Positions 53,617 through 63,103 are shown, counted from the stretch's first letter. The stretch: 64,000 bases of DNA from JAJYTL01 sp046705265 (GCA_046705265.1 JBJKQL010000103.1:1-64000), one strand, 5' to 3'. Notes: generated by a model from the letters alone, not told the origin. Translations and numbers: made by a program.

Positions 53617-54543
53617 TCAACTCCGCGCTGGCGCCGGCCATAACCAGGCGGCGCCCCGAACCCCGGAGTCATCGCCAAAGTGAGCGGGTACGAAGCGGGT
53701 TACGATCGCATCGGAAAAGGCATAGGCGCCCCACAGCTTCGGCACATGATTATAAAGTCGACTGAGATTGGAGAGGCCGCCTCCCACGACCACGACATTA
53801 GGATCGACGACGTTCAAGATCGTAGCCAGAGCCTTGGCGAGGCGTCGCTCGTAGCGCCCAAGACTGGCTTCGGCATGCCTGTCGCCGGCTTCGGCGCGGG
53901 CAGCAATTTCCGCCGGCTTAAGATGATCGCCTGATTCTTCGCCACGCGGATCGTGAACCGCGTGGTCGGCGGCGAGGCCTGGGCCCGATAAAAAGCTTTC
54001 AATGCAGCCCCGTTTCCCGCAATAGCAGGCAGGACCCGGCCGCTCGTCGGCGTCGGGCCAGGGCAGAGGGTTGTGGCCCCATTCGCCAGCAATGGCATTG
54101 GCGCCGGGCATAACCTCGCCGTGACAGACGATGCCGCCGCCGACGCCCGTGCCAAGAATGACACCGAAAACGGATGTAGCGCCTTGCGCGGCTCCGTCGG
54201 TTGCTTCCGAGAGCGCAAAGCAGTTCGCGTCATTGGCGATCCGCACCGGCCGGCCGAGCGCAGCTTCAAGGTCGCGGTCAAGGGGCATGCCGATCAGCCA
54301 TGTCGAATTAGCGTTCTTGACGAGGCCGGTTGACGGCGACATAACGCCTGGAATTCCGATCCCGACGGTGCCAGGGCGGCCGAGGCGAGCTTCGGCCTCG
54401 GCCACCAAGCCGGTCACCGCACGGATGGTGGCCGCATAATCGCCAGCCGGGGTTTGAACGCGGAACCTCAGCCGTTCCGCGCCGCCCTGATCGAGGGCGA
54501 TCGCCGCGATCTTGCTGCCGCCAAGATCGATGCCGATCCGCAT
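53617..54543 (-). CDS. ROK-family sugar kinase
   Basis: A 308-residue kinase. ATP-binding DxGxT-type MRIGIDLGGSKIAAIAL starts the protein. NDANCFALSEA, with the catalytic Asp, lies near residue 110, followed by VFGVILGTGVGGGIV, the substrate-binding segment EWGHNPLPWPD, and the ROK zinc site CYCGKRGCIESFLSGPGL. The C-terminal VVVVGGGLSNLSRLY is the second phosphate motif. It phosphorylates a hexose such as fructose, mannose, glucose or N-acetylglucosamine. ATG 54543 gives the family start; the frame is open to 54639, but no better ribosome-binding site exists there. Confidence 0.92.
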   Translation of the reverse strand: MRIGIDLGGSKIAAIALDQGGAERLRFRVQTPAGDYAATIRAVTGLVAEAEARLGRPGTVGIGIPGVMSPSTGLVKNANSTWLIGMPLDRDLEAALGRPVRIANDANCFALSEATDGAAQGATSVFGVILGTGVGGGIVCHGEVMPGANAIAGEWGHNPLPWPDADERPGPACYCGKRGCIESFLSGPGLAADHAVHDPRGEESGDHLKPAEIAARAEAGDRHAEASLGRYERRLAKALATILNVVDPNVVVVGGGLSNLSRLYNHVPKLWGAYAFSDAIVTRFVPAHFGDDSGVRGAAWLWPAPARS

Positions 54544-54727
54544 CGGTGGCTCAGAGTTCCACTGGCTGGCCTGGTCAGCGTTCACGAGAAGCCCCATCGC
54601 AACAAGATAACAAGGGCAAGGGCAGTGGGGGAGCCGCAATCGCCTTTTCTTCCTCGGTCAATCCGTCTTAAAATTCCATCTTAAGGTGCCCCTTCCGAGC
54701 GGCGCCATGGAGGCCGGAGGAACTTGC

Positions 54728-55624
54728 ATGCCGTTCGCCGAGGCCGAGGGAGCGAGGCTTTATTACGAAGAAGCGGGCAGCGGTTACCCGCTTGTCTTCG
54801 TGCACGAATTTGCCGGCGATTATCGCTGCTGGGAACAGCAAATGCGTGACTTCTCGCGCTCCTATCGCTGCATTGCCTTCAATGCGCGCGGCTATCCTCC
54901 GTCCGACGTGCCGGCGGATCCTTCGCTCTATGGCCAGGAGTTTGCGGCGGATGACATCGCGGCTGTGATCCGCCATCTTGGCCTGCCGCGGGCTCATGTG
55001 GTCGGCTTAAGTCAAGGTGCATCGGCCGCGCTTCACTTCGGCATGCGCCATGCCGAACTTGTGAGCGCGCTGGTTCTCGCAGGATGCGGAAGCGGCGCCC
55101 CGAAAGCAGATCGCGAGCGCTTTCAGCGCGAATCGCGGGCGAAGGCCGATCAATTGGAAAACGAAGGCATTGACAAGATTGCCGCCGATATGGCTCTCGC
55201 GCCAAACCGGGTGCAACTGCAGAACAAGGATCCGCGCGGCTTCACCGAGTTTGTCAAGCAATTGGCCGAACACTCGAGCGCGGGATCGGCAATGACATTG
55301 CGCCGCTATCAGGCCATGCGGCCGTCTCTTTACGACCTCAGTCACGAAATCGCGGCGATTGCGAGTCCGACTTTGATCCTCGTCGGCGACGAGGATGAGC
55401 CTTGTCTTGAGCCTAGCCTATTTCTTAAACGGACGATGGCATCTGCCGGCCTTTGGGTTTTTCCCAAGACCGGCCATGCCATGAACCTCGAAGAGCCGGC
55501 GCTGTTCAATCAAGTGGTACGAAGCTTCCTCGCCGCGGTCGAACTCGGAAAGTGGATGCCGCGCGATCCGCGCTCGCGCGCAACGGCGATGTTTACTGCC
55601 GCCAAGGCGGAAAAGGCCGTTTGA
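54728..55624 (+). CDS. Alpha/beta hydrolase
   Basis: A 298-residue alpha/beta-hydrolase-fold protein. It begins FAEAEGARLYYEEAGSGYPL, with the oxyanion-region FVHEFAGDYRCWEQQM. The nucleophile elbow is VGLSQGASAALHF (Ser near residue 106). The acid is likely Asp in LILVGDEDEPCLE and the His lies in FPKTGHAMNLEEP. GGAGGAAC precedes ATG 54728. The substrate is unknown; the 298-residue size and single cap helix fit esterase or enol-lactonase-type enzymes. Convergent with the second amidase. Confidence 0.9.
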   Translation: MPFAEAEGARLYYEEAGSGYPLVFVHEFAGDYRCWEQQMRDFSRSYRCIAFNARGYPPSDVPADPSLYGQEFAADDIAAVIRHLGLPRAHVVGLSQGASAALHFGMRHAELVSALVLAGCGSGAPKADRERFQRESRAKADQLENEGIDKIAADMALAPNRVQLQNKDPRGFTEFVKQLAEHSSAGSAMTLRRYQAMRPSLYDLSHEIAAIASPTLILVGDEDEPCLEPSLFLKRTMASAGLWVFPKTGHAMNLEEPALFNQVVRSFLAAVELGKWMPRDPRSRATAMFTAAKAEKAV

Positions 55625-55643
55625 GATTCGACGTGGCCGAAAC

Positions 55644-57137
55644 CTAACTGATCGGCGGCCGACGGATGATCCAGGGCCTCGTTGCTTCGAGTTGGGCGGC
55701 AAGGCGGAAGAGTGTTGCTTCGTCGCCAAAGCGCGCAGCGAATTGGACGCCGATCGGCAGGCCTTCCGCGTTCCAATAGAGCGGTACCGACATCGCCGGC
55801 TGGCCAGTAACGTTGAACAGCGGCGTGAAGGGCACAAAATCGAAAACCCGCTGCGACAGCTTTTCGATGCCGCCAAGAATATGAATGAAAATCCCGGCAT
55901 TGAGCGTGACGATAAGCTTCTGCATTGCGGCCTCGATGCCCGTCGGTTGTAAGGCACCGATGGTAACCGGCGGCGAGCCCAATGTCGGCGTCAACATAAC
56001 GTCATAGGTCTGGAAGAAGCGGCCGACGCCGCGCGCGATGCGATGCAGTTCGCGCACCGCGGTCGCTAGGCGCGGCGCGCTGTATTGCCGGCCAATAAGG
56101 CCGAGAAGACGGGTCGGAACTTCGAAATCGTCGGCTTTCGGTGGCCGGCCGACGCGCTTTACGCTTGCCATCAATTCGGCCTCGGTTTCCGCCGCGACGA
56201 CGAGCAGGAAGGCGGGGACCAGTACCTCGGCATCGATCTCTGGCCTTGCATCCTCGACATGATGGCCAAGCGATTCGCAGAGCTTGGCTGCATCCTCGGC
56301 GGCGGCGACGCAGTCAGGATGCACCGGTGCTGGAATTGGCGGCACTGTGGAAAAGGCGATGCGAAGGCGCCCCGACGAAGCGCCGATTTCGGTTTGGTAG
56401 GGGCGGCTTGGCGGAATTGCGGCATAGGGAGCGCCGACGTCGAGGCCCTGGGTTGCATCGAGCATGGCGGCACTATCCCGCACCGTCCGCGAGATTACGT
56501 GATCGGCGGTCGCGCCGTGCCAGTGCTCGCCGATTTCGGGACCCATTGGGTTGCGGGCGCGGGTAGGCTTCAACGAGAAGACGCCGCAGCACGAGGCGGG
56601 AATGCGAAGCGAGCCGCCGCCGTCGCTGCCATGGGCAAGTGGCACCATGTGGCTTGCGACGGCGGCGGCGGCGCCGCCGGACGAGCCGCCCGCCGTATGG
56701 CCGAGGTTCCAGGGGTTCAAAGTTGGGCCGTTCGCGACCGGCTCGGTAAACGGCACGAGGCCAAGTTCCGGGGTATTGGTCGTCCCAAGGATAATGGTTC
56801 CGGAGGCTTTGTAGCGCTTGACCAGCTCCGAGTCGTGGGTCGGCCGGTAACCCTGGAAGTAGCGGCTGCCGTTGGTCATCGGAACACCGGCCAAGGGCGT
56901 GTTCAAGTCCTTGAGGAGAAAGGGCACGCCTGCGAAAGGCCCGAATCCAAGCGGCTGGTCTGCCGCCGCCAGCGCGGCGTCGGCCAAGGAGGTTACGATG
57001 GCGTTGATTTTCGGATTAAGTGCCTCGATGCGTGCCAGCGCGGCTTCCACGACGTCTCGTGTCGAAACCTGCCTTTTTCTGATCAGCTCGGCCAGGCCGA
57101 GCCCATCATAGGCCGTGTACTCCGCAAATCCCCCCAT
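55644..57137 (-). CDS. Amidase (amidase signature family), copy 2
   Basis: A 497-residue amidase. It has Lys in GVPFLLKDLN, TAGGSSGGAAAAVASHM and nucleophile Ser in HGSDGGGSLRIPASC. The end, LPIGVQFAARFGDEATLFRL then PWIIRRPP, closely matches the amidase at 23249-24676, so the two are paralogues, even similar at the DNA level near their 3' ends. The substrate is unknown (6-aminohexanoate-cyclic-dimer hydrolase-like proteins look similar). ATG 57137 follows GGGAGCGAAG; an upstream in-frame ATG at 57164 lacks this. Confidence 0.89.
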   Translation of the reverse strand: MGGFAEYTAYDGLGLAELIRKRQVSTRDVVEAALARIEALNPKINAIVTSLADAALAAADQPLGFGPFAGVPFLLKDLNTPLAGVPMTNGSRYFQGYRPTHDSELVKRYKASGTIILGTTNTPELGLVPFTEPVANGPTLNPWNLGHTAGGSSGGAAAAVASHMVPLAHGSDGGGSLRIPASCCGVFSLKPTRARNPMGPEIGEHWHGATADHVISRTVRDSAAMLDATQGLDVGAPYAAIPPSRPYQTEIGASSGRLRIAFSTVPPIPAPVHPDCVAAAEDAAKLCESLGHHVEDARPEIDAEVLVPAFLLVVAAETEAELMASVKRVGRPPKADDFEVPTRLLGLIGRQYSAPRLATAVRELHRIARGVGRFFQTYDVMLTPTLGSPPVTIGALQPTGIEAAMQKLIVTLNAGIFIHILGGIEKLSQRVFDFVPFTPLFNVTGQPAMSVPLYWNAEGLPIGVQFAARFGDEATLFRLAAQLEATRPWIIRRPPIS

Positions 57138-57209
57138 CTTCGCTCCCTTGGTTGCCTGCTGCACCCAGCCACAGCAGCCGGTTGATACAAGAAGGACAGC
57201 GACGGCAGG

Positions 57210-59741
57210 TCAGTTCAAGATTCTCTCGCGCGGCAGGTGAATGGTAACGGTGGTGCCACGGCCAACCTCGCTTTCGATCGCGAGGGAGCCGCCATGAAGT
57301 TCAGCCAGGGTCTTACACAGCGGTAAGCCGAGGCCAGTGCCTTCATGTGTCCGGGTTAACACGCTGTCGACTTGGCCAAAGGCCTGGAGCGCGCGGGGAA
57401 TGTCTTCTTCCGCGATCCCGATGCCGGTGTCAGCGACGGTGAGCAGAAGATCGCCTGCCTCGTCGAACCGGCTCGCGACCTGGACCGAGCCACCGGCCGA
57501 GCTGAACTTTATGGCATTGGTCAGAAGGTTAAGGAGTATCTGCTTCATCATGCGCTGGTCGACGCGCATGAGGGGGAGGAATTCTATTCGATTGCTGAGC
57601 GCGACGCCTGCCTGAGTTGCTCTCTCGAACATCAGGCGGCAGGAGCTGGCGACGGTTTCGGTAAGATCGACTTCCTCCTCCCGTAGTTCGAGCTTGCCGG
57701 CCTCAGCCTTGGAAAGATCAAGAATATCGTTGATGACGCTAAGGAGATGCTGACCGCTTTCACGGATATTCGCGGCGTATTCGACATAACGTGAATTGCC
57801 AATGGAGCCAAACAACTCGCCCGCCATGATCTCAGAAAAGCCGATTATTGCGTTCAGCGGCGTACGCAACTCGTGACTCATTGTAGCGAGGAATTCGGTC
57901 TTCGCCCGGTTCGCGCATTCCGCCTGCTCCTTGGCGGCACGAAGCTCGCCCTCATGTTGGCGTTGCTTGCGGACATCACGGCCGACGGTAATGAAGATCG
58001 GATGGCCATGTTCGTAGAAGCAGGTGGTCGAGGTTTCCACAGGGATGACGCCACCGTTCCGGTCGCGCCATAGAAGCTCGATCGGCGGTAGGCGCGATAC
58101 CGAGTGCTTCAGCATGTATTCCGTGCGCTGGCGCGCCAGCTCGCGCGAGCTTGGATGCAGGAGATCGAAGATGTAGCGGCCGACGATCGCATCTGGCGCT
58201 TCCTCGCCAAAGAGATGTGCCCCAGCGGAATTGGCGAAAATGATGACGCCGTCACGATGAAGGCCGATGGCGTCGGGCATCAATTCGACGAGCTGGCGAT
58301 AGCGCTCTTCGCTTTCACGGGCGGCGGTTTCCGCCTGCTTGCGTTGGGTGATGTCGGTATAGATGGTAACGAATCCACCGGCCGGCACCGGGTTGCCGCG
58401 CACTTCGATGGTCACCCCATTCGTGCGCGTATGCTCGAAACTGTAGGCCTTTCCTCTTGCCGCTCCAGTCGCCGACTTTTCGATTACCACCGTGAAGTCA
58501 GCCGCGCCATGCGGTTCTGGTATGGTGCCGGCGAGATCGCCGAGAGCAGGCTTCGGTCCGACCAGGGCCTCGGTCGGGATGCCGAAAAGGTTCAGGAAGT
58601 TGTGATTCCAGCCAATCAGCCGCCCATCAGCGTCGACCATGCTCATGCCGTCGGCCATGTTCTCCACGATGGCGGTGAGAAGAGCGCTTTGTTCGGCGAG
58701 TTGCCGTTCACGCTCCTTCAGGGCGGTGACGTTGGAATAGACGCAAACGGTGTCGCCGTTTCCGGTGCGCCGTTCGATGACGCGATAATGCTGGCCATCT
58801 GCGGTCTCGTATTCCTGGCTTCCCGCGGCAGCGCGATGCTGTGCGATTCGCTCCGCGATCCATTCGTCGGCGCGGCCGGCAGCGGCGGGAAACACGCCGG
58901 CATCGGCGAGGCCGCGGGCAAAGTCGGCAAAGCTGATGCCCGGCGCCAGAACGGCCGTTGGCAGAGTGAATTCGCGTATTTGTTGGTTGCACAGCACGAG
59001 GCGGTCGTCAGCATCGAAGAGAAGAACGCCGTCGGCGATACCGTCGATGGTGTCAAAAAGACGCTGGCGCGCCTGCTCCGCCGTTTGCTTCGCGATTATT
59101 TCGGATGTCACATCGGTCTCGATGCCACGGTAACCGCAGAAAGCTCCATCCGGGGCAAAGAGGGGAAAGCCGCTGATGCGGAAATAGCGGCGGCGATTGC
59201 ATTCGCGATACGCATAGACAAAATCGCGGAACGGCTGGTGGGCATCGAGACCGGCTCTATGACGAACGAGATCCTCGGGGTCGTCAGTCGAAATGGGCAT
59301 TTCAAAGCGCGTGCGCCCGATCACATTCCCTCGGTCATGGCCGGTCACGGTCGACCATCGGCTATTGCAATAGCTAAAGCGATGCTGAGCGTCGGTTTCC
59401 CATACCCAGTCCGTTGAAACGTCTGCCAGATAAAAAAAGCTCGCATCGCGCGCTTCGCGGCCGTTTTCGCGTGGCCAAGCGAGAAAGCCGCCGCCAAGGC
59501 CAACGAGAAGCGTGCAGAACGCCATCAGACCGGAATCAAGATACCCCACGTTCGGCAACACGCCGAGGACGACTAATCCGCCAAGCCCAACACCCAACAA
59601 GATGTAGGCCGCTAGACGTCTTCCCGACAACTGGACCATCTCTTGCCGGTTCCAGAACAGAAGACGTGACAACCTCTTTCCCTCGCCGTCTGAGCGCCGC
59701 GACAAGGGAGATGACACGCGAGGATATTGCGAGCTCACCAT
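57210..59741 (-). CDS. Membrane-bound multi-PAS sensor histidine kinase
   Basis: An 843-residue kinase. Two N-terminal helices (about residues 43-62 and 70-88) anchor it. About four PAS domains follow (near 100-215, 225-345, 355-475, 490-605; for example DWVWETDAQHRFSYCN and LMPDAIGLHRDGVIIFANSAG). The HisKA box is KTEFLATMSHELRTPLNAII with the phospho-His. The ATPase has NLLTNAIKFSSAGG (N box), VADTGIGI (G1) and GTGLGLPLCKTLAELHGG (G2). No receiver domain is attached and no response regulator gene is adjacent, so it is an orphan kinase; PAS domains suggest redox, haem or small-ligand sensing. ATG 59639 is an alternative start. Confidence 0.93.
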   Translation of the reverse strand: MVSSQYPRVSSPLSRRSDGEGKRLSRLLFWNRQEMVQLSGRRLAAYILLGVGLGGLVVLGVLPNVGYLDSGLMAFCTLLVGLGGGFLAWPRENGREARDASFFYLADVSTDWVWETDAQHRFSYCNSRWSTVTGHDRGNVIGRTRFEMPISTDDPEDLVRHRAGLDAHQPFRDFVYAYRECNRRRYFRISGFPLFAPDGAFCGYRGIETDVTSEIIAKQTAEQARQRLFDTIDGIADGVLLFDADDRLVLCNQQIREFTLPTAVLAPGISFADFARGLADAGVFPAAAGRADEWIAERIAQHRAAAGSQEYETADGQHYRVIERRTGNGDTVCVYSNVTALKERERQLAEQSALLTAIVENMADGMSMVDADGRLIGWNHNFLNLFGIPTEALVGPKPALGDLAGTIPEPHGAADFTVVIEKSATGAARGKAYSFEHTRTNGVTIEVRGNPVPAGGFVTIYTDITQRKQAETAARESEERYRQLVELMPDAIGLHRDGVIIFANSAGAHLFGEEAPDAIVGRYIFDLLHPSSRELARQRTEYMLKHSVSRLPPIELLWRDRNGGVIPVETSTTCFYEHGHPIFITVGRDVRKQRQHEGELRAAKEQAECANRAKTEFLATMSHELRTPLNAIIGFSEIMAGELFGSIGNSRYVEYAANIRESGQHLLSVINDILDLSKAEAGKLELREEEVDLTETVASSCRLMFERATQAGVALSNRIEFLPLMRVDQRMMKQILLNLLTNAIKFSSAGGSVQVASRFDEAGDLLLTVADTGIGIAEEDIPRALQAFGQVDSVLTRTHEGTGLGLPLCKTLAELHGGSLAIESEVGRGTTVTIHLPRERILN

Positions 59742-59957
59742 GCGCCCGGAATCCTGTGCAGTTTCCCTTTAAAACAGGTTAACATTTCTTAACTTAGGAG
59801 GAATTTCTAAATTACCGTCAATGCCGATGCTGACATCCACTTGTGCTAAAAGTTGCGGCGATTTATGACCAAGGTCAGCGATGCAGGCCGCACCCGCGAA
59901 ATTTCATTTCGAAGTCTAGGGTGCGGGCCAAGCCGGGACGCAAGGACGAGATCATTC

Positions 59958-60773
59958 ATGACCGGCGTGGAAACCCAGCCATTCTTGCAAGCGACCGAAG
60001 GTATACAGGCGACGCGGGATATCACGTTTTCAATGCTACCTGAGATTGCAGTGGTGATTCCGGCTCATAATGAAGCCGAAAATCTGGCGGACCTGCTGGC
60101 TGAGGTTCGTGAGGCCCTTAAGCCATTGGCGGCTTACGAAATTATCGTGGTTGATGACGCCTCCAGCGACGCGACGGCGCAGATACTGCGCGACGCGATG
60201 CGCCAGTTTCCTGCCTTGCAGCCGCTGCGTCATCGGCGTCGAAGCGGTCAGAGCGCCGCGCTTATCACGGGCATCCGGGCGGCGCAGGCCCCTTGGATTC
60301 TCACCTTGGACGGCGATGGCCAGAATAATCCAGCCGATATTCCATTGCTCTGGGCGTTAAAGCCGGCGGATGTTGCAGATGGGTCACCACCAGTCTTGAT
60401 CACCGGGCACCGCGTTGGCCGCCGCGACGTCTGGCAAAAGCGACTTGCCTCGCACGTTGCCAATGGCGTGCGCAGCGCGCTGCTCAAGGACCAAACGCCC
60501 GATACCGGCTGCGGCCTGAAGCTCTTTTCACGTCAGGCGTTTCTTGCCTTGCCGCATTTTGATCACTGCCATCGTTTCTTGCCGGCGCTGTTTCTCCGCA
60601 CAGGCGCCCGGGTGATTACGGTTCCCGTCAGCCATCGGCCGCGGACGCGCGGCCGCTCGCATTATGGCATCGGAGATCGGCTTTGGGTCGGTCTCGCTGA
60701 TTTGCTTGGCGTTATCTGGCTGATGCGTCGTTGGCGTGATCCCGGCGGCGTCGATCCGATCACGCCGCCCTGA
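59958..60773 (+). CDS. Family 2 glycosyltransferase (dolichol-phosphate-mannose-synthase-like)
   Basis: A 271-residue GT2 enzyme. It has AVVIPAHNEAENLADLL, VVDDASSDATAQIL with the nucleotide-binding Asp, TLDGDGQNNPADIP carrying the DxD-type metal motif, and TPDTGCGLKLFSRQAF with the acceptor-side region. It ends RGRSHYGIGDRLWVGLADLLGVIWL, a membrane-associated hydrophobic segment. It transfers a sugar to a polyprenyl phosphate or lipid. ATG 59958 follows AAGGACGAG; MLPEIAVV at 60033 is a possible shorter start. Confidence 0.88.
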   Translation: MTGVETQPFLQATEGIQATRDITFSMLPEIAVVIPAHNEAENLADLLAEVREALKPLAAYEIIVVDDASSDATAQILRDAMRQFPALQPLRHRRRSGQSAALITGIRAAQAPWILTLDGDGQNNPADIPLLWALKPADVADGSPPVLITGHRVGRRDVWQKRLASHVANGVRSALLKDQTPDTGCGLKLFSRQAFLALPHFDHCHRFLPALFLRTGARVITVPVSHRPRTRGRSHYGIGDRLWVGLADLLGVIWLMRRWRDPGGVDPITPP

Positions 60774-60816
60774 TTCCACCTCGGTTCGAGAATTCCTTTC
60801 CACTGCCAATAAAGTC

Positions 60817-60832
60817 GGCGGCCATGGCCGCC
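60817..60832. repeat. Perfect 16-bp palindrome between glycosyltransferase and PHB cluster
   Basis: GGCGGCCATGGCCGCC is fully self-complementary. It lies 44 bp after the glycosyltransferase stop and just before the promoter of the next cluster, and could act as transcription-stop hairpin or protein site; no T-run follows. Confidence 0.5.
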
Positions 60833-60862
60833 TTGGGAAACGCTGCGTCGCAGCATTATAAT
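60833..60862 (+). promoter_or_regulatory. Promoter with PhaR-like CTGC-N3-GCAG operator
   Basis: TTGGGA (60833-60838), 18-bp spacer, perfect TATAAT (60857-60862). The spacer contains CTGCGTCGCAG (60843-60853), which matches the CTGC-N3-GCAG type of palindrome bound by PhaR, the polyhydroxybutyrate-responsive repressor of alphaproteobacteria (from memory). GCATTATAATGC (60853-60864) is a second palindrome over the -10. The transcript would start near 60869, with a 200-nt leader before the patatin gene. Confidence 0.5.
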
Positions 60863-61069
60863 GCTGTGGTGCGGCATTGTGAGAGGTGCTGGGACAGTAG
60901 GGTGACGGTCGTTCTTACGCCACAGAACCAATTCTAAGCCGGCGGATCACCGAGCTCGGTCTCTTGGTGCCCACAGGGCCGTCCATGCGGCACCCGGGGT
61001 ATCGCGAGGCACGGTGCCTCGGGAGTCGTTCGCGATCCGATTTCTGTCTCCATCCATGAGGAACAATCA

Positions 61070-62284
61070 ATGGATAGCCAGTTGCATTCGGCGCCAAAAA
61101 TTGGCCTCGCGCCGCACGTCAAGCCGATCCGCAAGAGCCACCGCTCCGAAAGCCGGCCGCCGTTTCAGTGCATCTCGCTCGTCCTGCAAGGTGGTGGCGC
61201 GCTCGATGCCTATCAGGCGGGAGTCTACCAAGCCCTCGCGGAGGCGGACTTGCATCCCGACTGGATCGCCGGCATTTCGATCGGTGCCATCAATGCCGCG
61301 CTGATCGCCGGCAATCCTCCGGCGAAGCGGGTTGAGCGCCTACGGGAATTCTGGGAAGGCGTCACTACCGCGTCACCGCTCGGGTGGTTCAACGACGCGG
61401 CCGGGCAATGGGTGCAGGGCGACATGGGACGCAAATTATTCAATTCTATGAGCGCTTGGCGCGCCGTGATCAGCGGTGTTCCGGGTTTCTTCTCGCCCCA
61501 TGTCTCAGGTCCTTGGTTGCGGCCGCGCGGGACCCGCGAAGCGCTCGGCTATTATACCACCAGCCATCTGCGATCGACTCTCGAATGGCTCGTCGATTTC
61601 GACCGCATTAATGCGGGCCCCTGTCGCTTCAGTGTCGGCGCGGTCAACGTCCGGACCGGAAATTTCATCTATTTCGACACCAAGATGCATGACATCGCCG
61701 TCGATCACGTGATGGCGAGCGGTGCGCTGCCCCCCGGCTTTCCCCCGGTCGAGATCAACGGCGAGTTCTATTGGGATGGCGGTCTCGTCTCCAATACGCC
61801 GCTGCAATGGGTGGTGGACAACGACACCCGGCACGACAATCCGATTTTCCAGGTCGATCTCTGGGGCGCACGGAGCGACATACCGGCCAATATGCCCGAC
61901 GTGATGGCGCGGCAAAAGGCGATACAGTATTCGAGTCCCACCCGCGCCCAAATCGATCAGCTCAAGCGTCTCCAAGCCCTGCGGCGCGGTCTTGCCGCCT
62001 ACCTTGACAAACTGCCTGACGCATATCGCCAGGGACCCGAATTCGAATCCCTGCAAAGATTAGCCGACCAGACCTGCTTCAACGTCATTCACCTGATCTA
62101 TCAGGCACAAAACTACGAAGGACAGGCTAAGGATTACGAGTTCTCGCGCCTCAGCATGGAGGACCATTGGCGGGTCGGCTACAACGATGCCATTCGTACG
62201 CTCCGCCACCCGGAAGTGCTGGAACGGCATGACGCGGTGGAAGGGATCTTCACCTTCGATCTCGCCCGCGAGGGTCGCGACTAA
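61070..62284 (+). CDS. Patatin-like phospholipase with DUF3734 tail
   Basis: A 404-residue protein. The oxyanion loop LVLQGGGALDAYQAGV is near residue 38, nucleophile GISIGAINAALIAGNPP near 66 (GxSxG), and Asp-Gly-Gly in YWDGGLVSNTPLQW near 235. The C-terminal 120 residues (TRAQIDQLKRLQALRRGL onward to YNDAIRTLRHP) match DUF3734. In Alphaproteobacteria such genes sit with acetoacetate decarboxylase and 3-hydroxybutyrate dehydrogenase, as here, and are thought to act on polyhydroxybutyrate granules or lipids. First gene of that operon. Confidence 0.9.
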   Translation: MDSQLHSAPKIGLAPHVKPIRKSHRSESRPPFQCISLVLQGGGALDAYQAGVYQALAEADLHPDWIAGISIGAINAALIAGNPPAKRVERLREFWEGVTTASPLGWFNDAAGQWVQGDMGRKLFNSMSAWRAVISGVPGFFSPHVSGPWLRPRGTREALGYYTTSHLRSTLEWLVDFDRINAGPCRFSVGAVNVRTGNFIYFDTKMHDIAVDHVMASGALPPGFPPVEINGEFYWDGGLVSNTPLQWVVDNDTRHDNPIFQVDLWGARSDIPANMPDVMARQKAIQYSSPTRAQIDQLKRLQALRRGLAAYLDKLPDAYRQGPEFESLQRLADQTCFNVIHLIYQAQNYEGQAKDYEFSRLSMEDHWRVGYNDAIRTLRHPEVLERHDAVEGIFTFDLAREGRD

Positions 62285-62301
62285 CGCCCTGCCTCTTCAC
62301 G

Positions 62302-63057
62302 ATGGGAGATGCCGATGACGGAAGACGACGTGCGCAAGCATGCCTTCGCCATGCCTCTAACCACCCCGCCTATCCGTCGGGACCCTACCGCTTCCCCGAT
62401 CGTGAATATCTTGTCATCACCTATCGCTCGGACCTGGATGGGTTGCGTGAAATCATCCCCGCGCTGCTTGAACTTGATGGACCTTTCGTGAAATACGAGT
62501 TCATTCGCATGCCGGACTCGACCAGGTTCCGCGATTACACCGAGAGCGGCCAAGTGATCCTAGTGACCTTCTCTGGGCGGAAAGGCGGCCATACGCATTG
62601 CATGTTTCTGAATGACGAACTGCCGATCGCCGGTGGGCGCAAAATCTGGGGCTTTCCGAAGAAACTCGCCAACCCGGGTCTTCCCGTCGAGACCGATACT
62701 CTGGTCGGGACGCTCGATTACGGCCCGGTGCGGGTTGCGACCGGCACCATGGGCTACAAGCATCGTGCAGTTGATCGGGCGTCGGCGCTGGCGGCACTCG
62801 GCGCGCCGAATTACCTCTTGAAGATCATTCCCCATGTCGACGGTGCCGCCCGCATCTGCGAGTTGGTCGAATATTTTCTCGAGGATATCGAAATCAAGGA
62901 CGCCTGGACCGGACCGGGGGCCTTGTCGCTGCAACCGCATGCGCTGGCGCCGGTCGGCCGATCTGCCAGTGATCGAGGTCGTCTCGGCGGTCCATATTTT
63001 GGCCGATCTCACGCTCGGCCTCGGCTGCGTAGTCCACGATTACCTCGACTGAAGTGA
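62302..63057 (+). CDS. Acetoacetate decarboxylase (ADC) with two compensating frameshifts
   Basis: The middle frame (open 62302-63057) encodes the ADC core: YPSGPYRFPDREYLVITYR, VTFSGRKGGHTHCMFLND, the active-lysine segment GRKIWGFPKKLANP, GTMGYKHRAVD, NYLLKIIPHVDG. But the expected N-terminus (MTEDDVRKHAFAMPLT, from ATG 62315 with GGGAG upstream) and the expected C-terminus (ADLPVIEVVSAVHILADLTL, ending at TGA 63050-63052) lie in another frame. One base seems lost near 62361 and one gained near 62957, restoring the original gene 62315-63052. Either the gene is damaged at both ends or two sequencing errors occurred. It decarboxylates acetoacetate or a relative. Confidence 0.75.
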   Translation: MGDADDGRRRAQACLRHASNHPAYPSGPYRFPDREYLVITYRSDLDGLREIIPALLELDGPFVKYEFIRMPDSTRFRDYTESGQVILVTFSGRKGGHTHCMFLNDELPIAGGRKIWGFPKKLANPGLPVETDTLVGTLDYGPVRVATGTMGYKHRAVDRASALAALGAPNYLLKIIPHVDGAARICELVEYFLEDIEIKDAWTGPGALSLQPHALAPVGRSASDRGRLGGPYFGRSHARPRLRSPRLPRLK

Positions 63058-63103
63058 GGTTTTCGCAACGACCGACGGAAGTCATGCAACTAGGAGAGCG
63101 GAT

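Noticed and set aside
59779..59792. TTAA-N6-TTAA upstream of the PAS histidine kinase as CtrA site
   Set aside because: CtrA sites have a 7-bp spacer; here it is 6 bp and the region is generally AT-rich, so the match is not specific enough.
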